From the NCBI GenBank assembly GCA_016278415.1, contig JADQBV010000017.1, forward strand, positions 1 through 5,168: 5,168 bases of DNA. Reading direction: 5' to 3'. Position numbers and translations under genes: made by a program. The notes under the pieces were generated by a model. The model did no database searches, had not been told where the DNA came from, and saw only the letters and a program-made list of their open reading frames with translations. The DNA is from Halanaerobiales bacterium. GTDB taxonomy: Bacteria > Bacillota_F > Halanaerobiia > Halanaerobiales > DTU029. Every line of letters begins with the position of its first letter. Positions within the stretch are counted from its first letter, which is position 1. This document shows, piece after piece, positions 1 through 5,168 of this stretch.

Positions 1-2569
1 CAACAATCAACTGACCCAGTTGTTTCTTTTCTATAAGATCACAAAGGGTATCTACACCGGTTCCTTTCAATAGTCCCTGTTCATAAAATTCATAATTACT
101 ACCAGTCCAACACTTTCCCTGCTTATCTATAGCTAGTTTACGCGGACCCTCTATAAAGAAGAACAGGTTCTTCTCCGGCCTTGTTAGGGCAACATAAACA
201 TTATTTATCTCCTCATTTAATTCCTTAACAGCCTTTTCCTCAGCAAAATCAATCTCTAGATATTGGAACATCTTTTCATATTTGGAATTAGTCAATAGAT
301 AATTCTCAATCTCTTGAAATTTATCATCAAAATTTATATATAGTTCCATACTACTGGAATAGCCTCCATTACCTGAAGATGGGTTCCAGTAAAAGAATTC
401 CGTTTCAAAGGAAAGTCCTTTTGCTTTATGAATTGTCATTAACTTCACAGCAGTATTCTCCTTAACACCAACTTGCTTTAATTCATCACCATCTAAATTA
501 TCATTGACATATTTCATAAAATCACTTAAAGAACTATGGCCTCTCATCACTTTAAAAAAGTAGTAGATATTCTTAAGAGCAGCACTATTATCCTTAAATT
601 TATCCAGAATACCACTATATTCAATAAGATAATTACTTAATTGCTGATATTCCAGCCCTTCCAGTGATCTAATTTCAAACAAGACCTTTTGAATATCATC
701 ATATTCTAAATCCACTTCTTCTCCTAACATAAACTGTTCTACTTTATCTTTATTTGTTAGTAAGTACCTGAGAGTAGTATGGTTAATACCTAGCAGGTCA
801 CTCCTTAAAAGTTTAATCAACTGAAAATAGTCGTTATAATTAAGGTAGCTTAATAAGAAATAAATCGGTTTTAAAGCCTCATGGTCTATTAAGCTGTCCT
901 TACTTTCCAATATATATGGGATATTCTTATTATCCAGTTCAACAGCAATTTCAGCCAGGTCTTTATTAGAGCGAGTGAGGATTCCAACATTATTATATGA
1001 TGGTAAACCCTCTATTCTTTTAGCAATCTCCTTTTTCAAATCAACGGTAATTTTTCCATTTTGCTCTATTATCTCCTGTTGCTTTTCAGAACCCAATTTT
1101 TCAAAGGCTTTTGTTTCAGTATTAGTTAATGTACTTTCACCACCAAGTAGTACTTCAACAAATCCCTGATTTTTTTTATCTAAATAACTTACATTTGCAT
1201 AATCCCAGTCAGATTCAAGACCTAGGAAGAATTTATTAACAAAATCAATAATTTGCTTTTCGCTGCGGTAGCAGGTAAGCAGTGATTCACTTTCCCCTTC
1301 TAAAATTTTATCTAGGCTAGAAAACAACTCTTTTTCTCCACCCCGCCAACCATAGATGGATTGTTTTTCATCACCGACAGTAATTACATTTTCACACTTG
1401 TCAATCAATGGTTTAAGAATTTTCCACTGTAGAATACTTGTATCCTGAAATTCATCTATAAATAGGCTTTTCACATTACTACCAAGAAGCTCGAAGAAAT
1501 ACTCGCTTACTGTATTACCCTCTAAGAGATTCAATTCAGTCTGAAAGAAATATTTATAGGTATAATTGCTAATATCAGTATGAGTAAAGCTCTTTTCTCT
1601 AAACTTAAGACTATCATAGATTTCAAAAATTCTAGTAGAGAATTTAAAAATTTCTTGCTCATAGGGAATCATCTCTTCATTATATATATAAGCAGCCAAC
1701 TGCTCTAAAAAGTCTTGATATTTAAGCTCTAGTTCTTCTTTTAAATCAGCAAAATTCTTCCCTCGAATCTTACTGCCATTCCAGAAACTACTTTTAAAAA
1801 AGAGTCTATGATTTTTTATTATCTTTTCCTTTTTTGCCTCCATAGTCTCTAAACTACAGTATTCTGGCATCAGAGTCTGATAATCCTTTACATAAAAGTC
1901 AATTGAAAAGTCTTTCCCCTTTTCCTCAGCAATACTCTCCAATTTATTATGACACTCATCAAGATAAAAAATAAGATTTTTGGTGTCTCGCGGCTGTCTC
2001 TGTTGATGATTGATAAGCAGAAACTTCCAGCGGCTATACAAGATATTCTTAATTAAATCTAAATAATTCTGTATATATCTTTCGGTGTTATCCGTAAGGA
2101 ACTTTTCCATTAATGCAAAGTCAGAAGGATTGTCCAGTAGCTTTTTGAAAACCTCTTCAATTATTTCGTCATTTTTATTATCATCAACAATATTATAGGA
2201 ATAGATCCCTAGATATGGAGCAATGGCCTGTTTAAATATTTTATTTATAAAGCTATCAATAGTATAGATGTTTATTCTATCTTTATTTTTTAACATCTGC
2301 TGATAGGCCTGTTTTAGTGTAGTAAGATTAAGTATAATATCAGGATTAACCCTTACTAAACTCTGAAAAACCTCACTTTCATTACCATTGTCTAATATAT
2401 CTTCGATTTGTTCAATAATTCTCTCGCGTATCTCTGCAGTAGCCTTACGAGTAAAAGTCATTACCACTATTTCATCAAAATCCTGTCCACTTAATAAGGC
2501 GGCAATGTATTCTAATGATAATCTATATGTTTTCCCTGTACCAGCACTAGCTTTAAGTACCTTCTTCAT
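1..2569 (-). CDS. addA: AddA-like UvrD/RecB-family ATP-dependent DNA helicase, C-terminus cut by window edge
   Basis: This is a superfamily 1A helicase, the likely 3'-5' motor subunit of an AddAB-type end-processing enzyme. From the ATG at 2569 the frame stays open for 856 codons to the window edge, with no stop. Motifs seen in order are: Walker A ASAGTGKT (7-14); Ia TFTRKATAEIRERI (38-51); a TIDSF motif (103-107); Walker B/motif II FIDEFQDT (370-377); motif III GDEKQSIYGWRGG (399-411); motif IV LTCYRS (431-436); VGILTRSN (528-535); LLRSDLLGI (587-595); motif V VKLMTIHKAKGLSFE (708-722); and motif VI YVALTRPEKNLF (792-803). All key ATPase residues (K13, D372/E373, Q403, R435, R797) are present, so an active motor is expected. 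The start is supported by its position just before Walker A and by an upstream GGTGGTG. It begins 4 bases after the stop of the addB-like gene, which implies coupled translation. Full AddA proteins carry a C-terminal PD-(D/E)XK nuclease after motif VI; that part would lie beyond position 1 and cannot be confirmed. AddA is preferred over UvrD/PcrA because of the partner gene, the KASAGTGKT N-terminus and the length already seen. Confidence 0.93.
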   Translation of the reverse strand, partial: MKKVLKASAGTGKTYRLSLEYIAALLSGQDFDEIVVMTFTRKATAEIRERIIEQIEDILDNGNESEVFQSLVRVNPDIILNLTTLKQAYQQMLKNKDRINIYTIDSFINKIFKQAIAPYLGIYSYNIVDDNKNDEIIEEVFKKLLDNPSDFALMEKFLTDNTERYIQNYLDLIKNILYSRWKFLLINHQQRQPRDTKNLIFYLDECHNKLESIAEEKGKDFSIDFYVKDYQTLMPEYCSLETMEAKKEKIIKNHRLFFKSSFWNGSKIRGKNFADLKEELELKYQDFLEQLAAYIYNEEMIPYEQEIFKFSTRIFEIYDSLKFREKSFTHTDISNYTYKYFFQTELNLLEGNTVSEYFFELLGSNVKSLFIDEFQDTSILQWKILKPLIDKCENVITVGDEKQSIYGWRGGEKELFSSLDKILEGESESLLTCYRSEKQIIDFVNKFFLGLESDWDYANVSYLDKKNQGFVEVLLGGESTLTNTETKAFEKLGSEKQQEIIEQNGKITVDLKKEIAKRIEGLPSYNNVGILTRSNKDLAEIAVELDNKNIPYILESKDSLIDHEALKPIYFLLSYLNYNDYFQLIKLLRSDLLGINHTTLRYLLTNKDKVEQFMLGEEVDLEYDDIQKVLFEIRSLEGLEYQQLSNYLIEYSGILDKFKDNSAALKNIYYFFKVMRGHSSLSDFMKYVNDNLDGDELKQVGVKENTAVKLMTIHKAKGLSFETEFFYWNPSSGNGGYSSSMELYINFDDKFQEIENYLLTNSKYEKMFQYLEIDFAEEKAVKELNEEINNVYVALTRPEKNLFFFIEGPRKLAIDKQGKCWTGSNYEFYEQGLLKGTGVDTLCDLIEKKQLGQLIV

Positions 2570-2573
2570 AAAA

Positions 2574-5168
2574 TTACACCACCCTACAAATATCTGTCAT
2601 AATACATTTTTGACAGATTGATTTATATTTATATGAATACTCTTCTTCATTAAAAAACTCAGTCAGAGTTTCAATTATCTCTTCAGCAAGTCGATCCTCA
2701 GTACCTGTTTTCCCAGTATCAAATTTCTCATCTAGAACAGCATAAATAGCCTTATTAATTACATAATCATCACTTTGATTAGGATTAATTAATAATGAGT
2801 AAAAATCCAGTTGCTTAATATCACCAGAACCTGTTTTGAAGTCAATCAAATATTTCCTACTGTCGGTATTAATTAAGAGATCTACTCGTCCATTTAAATA
2901 CATACTTGTCAATTCATTCTGATAAAATGTATTATCCTTCCCGGCCTCTGGTTTCCACTCAGTCAAAACCTCTTGAATAGTTCCATCAATTCTTTTTCTC
3001 ATCTCTTGTAAGAAATAGACGATAGAGTGTTCAATCCTAGGGAAGAGAATATCACGGTAGTATTTTTTATAAAAACTATTTACTTTAAGGTAATAAGATT
3101 TAAATTTAGCTATGACTATTTTTTTTATAAGCTCTTCATCAGCCTTAAAACTACTTCCAATTTGTTCAATTATCTCTCCAAATATTTCGTGAACCAAAAT
3201 TCCTAATACTCGTGGTCCCAACTCTTTATCTATTTCTATATGATCTTCCTCAAGCTGGGCTATATGTTCCAGGAAAAACTTATAATAACAGTTTTTTAAA
3301 ACACCATATTTATAATAGGCCAGTGAGAAATTCTCCTTAAAATCATCTTTTCTAATCATCAATTTATCTTCTGTGATTGTGTCGGGATAGATGTTAGTAC
3401 TTATAGCAGTTCGATCATTTACGAATATATTTTTACTTACAGATGAATAGTCTTTTGTCTTGATTTCTGTCTCTTTAACCTCTAATCCGTATTTTAACAT
3501 CAATTCATCAACAAAAGAACTTGTAGTTATATTTTCCTCTAGATTTTTAAGACTAAAAACTATGACCTTATTACTACTAAAGAGATGACGAAAGAAATAA
3601 TACTTTTCCTCAAGTCTAGCCTCTGCACTGGTCTTCAAACCAAGTTTAGCACGCTGCTTTTCACTCAGGAGAAATCCTCCACTATCTTCAGATGGGATAA
3701 CACCCCTGGAGGCATTTAAAATAATTAGATTATCTTGATTAAGGTGAGTGGCTGATAACAATTCCTTAATATGAAGCCTTTGAAATTCATTTTCTTTAAT
3801 ATCCTGATTAGTAAGCAGAGTAATCTGCTTATATCTGAGATAATTAAGTACCAGTCGGAATAGACCCTGGGCCTTGTTGGGAAAATATTTGTTCCAAGAA
3901 CTAACAATATTCATCTCTTCAATAGAATGTATTTCTAGTAAGGCATCATAATACTGGGCAATATTATTACTGAACTTACCATCATTCAGCTTTCTTAAGT
4001 CGATATTTTCCAAAAAATTAGTAAATTCATAGAGGTTTTCAAGACTATTAATCTCTCTAATATCTTTTAAAATTACTTCAAATTTGGACAAGATATTACC
4101 CTTTGCTTCAATGAGTCCTGCTGACAGATAAATATAGTCATCAGCAGCCAAGAGCTGCAAATTTTTTAAATCAATTTTACTTACATTATAATAAGACCTA
4201 AATTTAGGACAATAACAGGCCTCCAACAAAGAGCTAATTTCTAATTTTAAATCTCCCATAGCAGAATCAGCACTACCTAATATATTATAAAGATATTCAA
4301 GGTATTTATAGAGCTGAGTCTCTGTAAAAGATATCTCTTTATCTACCTGAATCATTTCAGGTGATAAGAGCTGTTGATAACTACTATCCTCAAAGTTTGC
4401 ATCGAGAATACAAATATTCCTTATTTCCTTGTTCTTATCTATATTTTCAAACTTTATATTATTATTTTTTTTGCTTGTATTTTTATTTATCTTATCTACA
4501 TATCTGCTATCAGATGGTTTTCTCATAATTTGGTCCATATTATTATCATTCACTATACTAATTAAATTAACAATCTGCAACAAATCTTCTTCTGTATGGT
4601 ATAACTCTATATTTGAGACAGGCTTTTCTGGTAAAGTAAAGTCTTTAATCTTTAAATTAGATATATCATAATCCCTCTTATCTAACTGTAAATAAAGTTT
4701 TACACTATATCCACTTTCCTCGATTCTATTCAGCAGATCTTTTTCCCAGGGAGTAAAATCAATTTTATTTATAAAAACAATCTCTTGATATTCTGAAAGA
4801 TAATAATCATTAAAGTATTGAAAGTCAAAAACGAGGGTGCTATCGATATAATTTATCTCATCCAATTTCTTAAGATACCTTTTCCGAATTGACTCCATTA
4901 TCTCATATTTTTCCTGCTGCCAATCCCGTAGATCTTCCAATTTATCTACTTTATATTCATGTAATTCTCTATAAAAATTAAAAAACTTGGCAGAAAGATC
5001 TATGGAGTCAAAATAATCATCTATTTCCAGTTTACCCTTCTCATCATCTGTTAAAAGCTCGTAAAATAAAATAGCCAGCTTTTCTTCTTTTACTATTAAT
5101 TTATCGTTAGGAAACAATTTTTCCTTAAAATCCATCATAGTAAGGAAGTGGCTTTCTTTTTGCAAAAA
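2574..5168 (-). CDS. addB: AddB-like PD-(D/E)XK nuclease subunit with iron-sulfur staple, N-terminus cut by window edge
   Basis: This is the probable nuclease and scaffold subunit of an AddAB-type double-strand-break enzyme. Numbering here starts at the TTG at 5165, giving 863 residues to the TAA at 2576-2574. That TTG is probably not the real start: the preceding codon (TTT) is in frame and open, no ribosome site is visible, and the first residues (FLTMMDFKEKLF) read as mid-domain. A helicase-like core follows, with SFTETQLYKYLEYL (279-292) and ILNASRGVIP (482-491) resembling AddB family segments; no Walker A is in view. An Asn/Lys-rich stretch covers about 206-248. The C-terminal RecB-type nuclease has H659, D762 (GRVD), D775 and K777 (LIDFKTG), Q785 and Y789, so it should be catalytically competent. 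C626 (NCYYKFF), placed before the nuclease, plus C851, C854 and C860 (CxxCx5C) match the known AddB [4Fe-4S] cluster layout. The protein is shorter than B. subtilis AddB (nearly 1,200 residues), even allowing for the missing N-terminus. The addA-like helicase gene follows 4 bases downstream. Other nucleases of the AddB/Cas4-related PDDEXK_1 group share the CxxCx5C pattern, but length and context favour AddB. Confidence 0.9.
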   Translation of the reverse strand, partial: FLQKESHFLTMMDFKEKLFPNDKLIVKEEKLAILFYELLTDDEKGKLEIDDYFDSIDLSAKFFNFYRELHEYKVDKLEDLRDWQQEKYEIMESIRKRYLKKLDEINYIDSTLVFDFQYFNDYYLSEYQEIVFINKIDFTPWEKDLLNRIEESGYSVKLYLQLDKRDYDISNLKIKDFTLPEKPVSNIELYHTEEDLLQIVNLISIVNDNNMDQIMRKPSDSRYVDKINKNTSKKNNNIKFENIDKNKEIRNICILDANFEDSSYQQLLSPEMIQVDKEISFTETQLYKYLEYLYNILGSADSAMGDLKLEISSLLEACYCPKFRSYYNVSKIDLKNLQLLAADDYIYLSAGLIEAKGNILSKFEVILKDIREINSLENLYEFTNFLENIDLRKLNDGKFSNNIAQYYDALLEIHSIEEMNIVSSWNKYFPNKAQGLFRLVLNYLRYKQITLLTNQDIKENEFQRLHIKELLSATHLNQDNLIILNASRGVIPSEDSGGFLLSEKQRAKLGLKTSAEARLEEKYYFFRHLFSSNKVIVFSLKNLEENITTSSFVDELMLKYGLEVKETEIKTKDYSSVSKNIFVNDRTAISTNIYPDTITEDKLMIRKDDFKENFSLAYYKYGVLKNCYYKFFLEHIAQLEEDHIEIDKELGPRVLGILVHEIFGEIIEQIGSSFKADEELIKKIVIAKFKSYYLKVNSFYKKYYRDILFPRIEHSIVYFLQEMRKRIDGTIQEVLTEWKPEAGKDNTFYQNELTSMYLNGRVDLLINTDSRKYLIDFKTGSGDIKQLDFYSLLINPNQSDDYVINKAIYAVLDEKFDTGKTGTEDRLAEEIIETLTEFFNEEEYSYKYKSICQKCIMTDICRVV
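2577..2583 (-). promoter_or_regulatory. Ribosome binding site of the addA-like gene
   Basis: On the minus strand GGTGGTG differs by one base from GGAGGTG, the complement of the 16S rRNA 3' end. It lies 7 bases before the ATG at 2569. It is embedded in the last codons of the addB-like gene (encoding R-V-V), whose TAA stop lies between it and the start codon. The arrangement suggests that ribosomes finishing addB hand over to addA, giving matched amounts of the two subunits. Confidence 0.65.

Noticed and set aside
975..1169. Plus-strand open frame of 64 codons
   Set aside because: It lies antisense within the helicase gene, whose opposite-strand frame carries conserved UvrD-type motifs on either side. 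Its own product shows no recognisable motif.
1679..1690. Alternating TA tract as a possible promoter or repeat
   Set aside because: It encodes part of the helicase (AAYIYNE) in frame, is very short, and no promoter partner element or gene start is nearby.
1948..1959. LDECH at residues 203-207 of the helicase, resembling a superfamily 2 DEAH/DECH box
   Set aside because: The protein has a clear superfamily 1 motif II (FIDEFQDT, 370-377) in the right order between motifs Ia and III, so the resemblance is accidental.
2388..2621. Plus-strand open frame of 77 codons across the gene junction
   Set aside because: It is antisense to the Walker A/motif Ia region of the helicase and to the AddB C-terminus. 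Its composition follows from the complement of those conserved codons.
3725..3907. Minus-strand 60-codon frame
   Set aside because: It is a shifted-frame shadow wholly inside the AddB-like gene with no start signal.
4374..4671. Two overlapping hydrophobic plus-strand frames that look like small membrane proteins
   Set aside because: The Ile/Phe/Leu-rich products are simply the complement of the Asn/Lys/Asp-rich coding stretch in the AddB-like gene. No ribosome site is apparent.

Overview
The window is AT-rich and filled almost edge to edge by two large minus-strand genes, both cut by the window ends. They are co-oriented and only 4 bases apart. Reading in the direction of transcription (high to low coordinates), the first is an AddB-like subunit of an AddAB/RecBCD-class recombination nuclease. 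The second is an AddA-like superfamily 1 helicase. B. subtilis has the same gene order (addB then addA), so the simplest reading is a two-gene translationally coupled operon for double-strand-break end processing.

Region 5168-2574 (minus) encodes the AddB-like protein. The reading frame is still open at the window edge, so its N-terminus lies outside. The visible part has a helicase-like core without readable ATPase motifs, followed by a C-terminal RecB-family PD-(D/E)XK nuclease. That nuclease has a full set of catalytic residues and a four-cysteine iron-sulfur 'staple' (one Cys before the nuclease core, then CxxCx5C at the extreme C-terminus). Region 2569-1 (minus) encodes the AddA-like helicase, with all recognisable UvrD/RecB helicase motifs from Walker A to motif VI. 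It leaves the window before any C-terminal nuclease domain could be seen. A Shine-Dalgarno-like GGTGGTG inside the last codons of the first gene serves the second.

Together the two products would form a heterodimer. The AddA-like motor unwinds a broken DNA end, the nuclease domain(s) cut the strands, and the resulting 3' tail is prepared for RecA. In bacteria this class of enzyme also degrades unprotected phage DNA ends.

The organism looks like a low-GC anaerobic bacterium using the standard bacterial code. The wording of the helicase motifs and of the AddB core resembles, from memory, compact AddAB-like proteins of Fusobacteria and some Firmicutes such as Halanaerobiales. I cannot place it more precisely without a search. 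I see no RNA gene, mobile element, CRISPR array, promoter or terminator, and no intergenic space in which to expect one. I did not find a previously undescribed system here.
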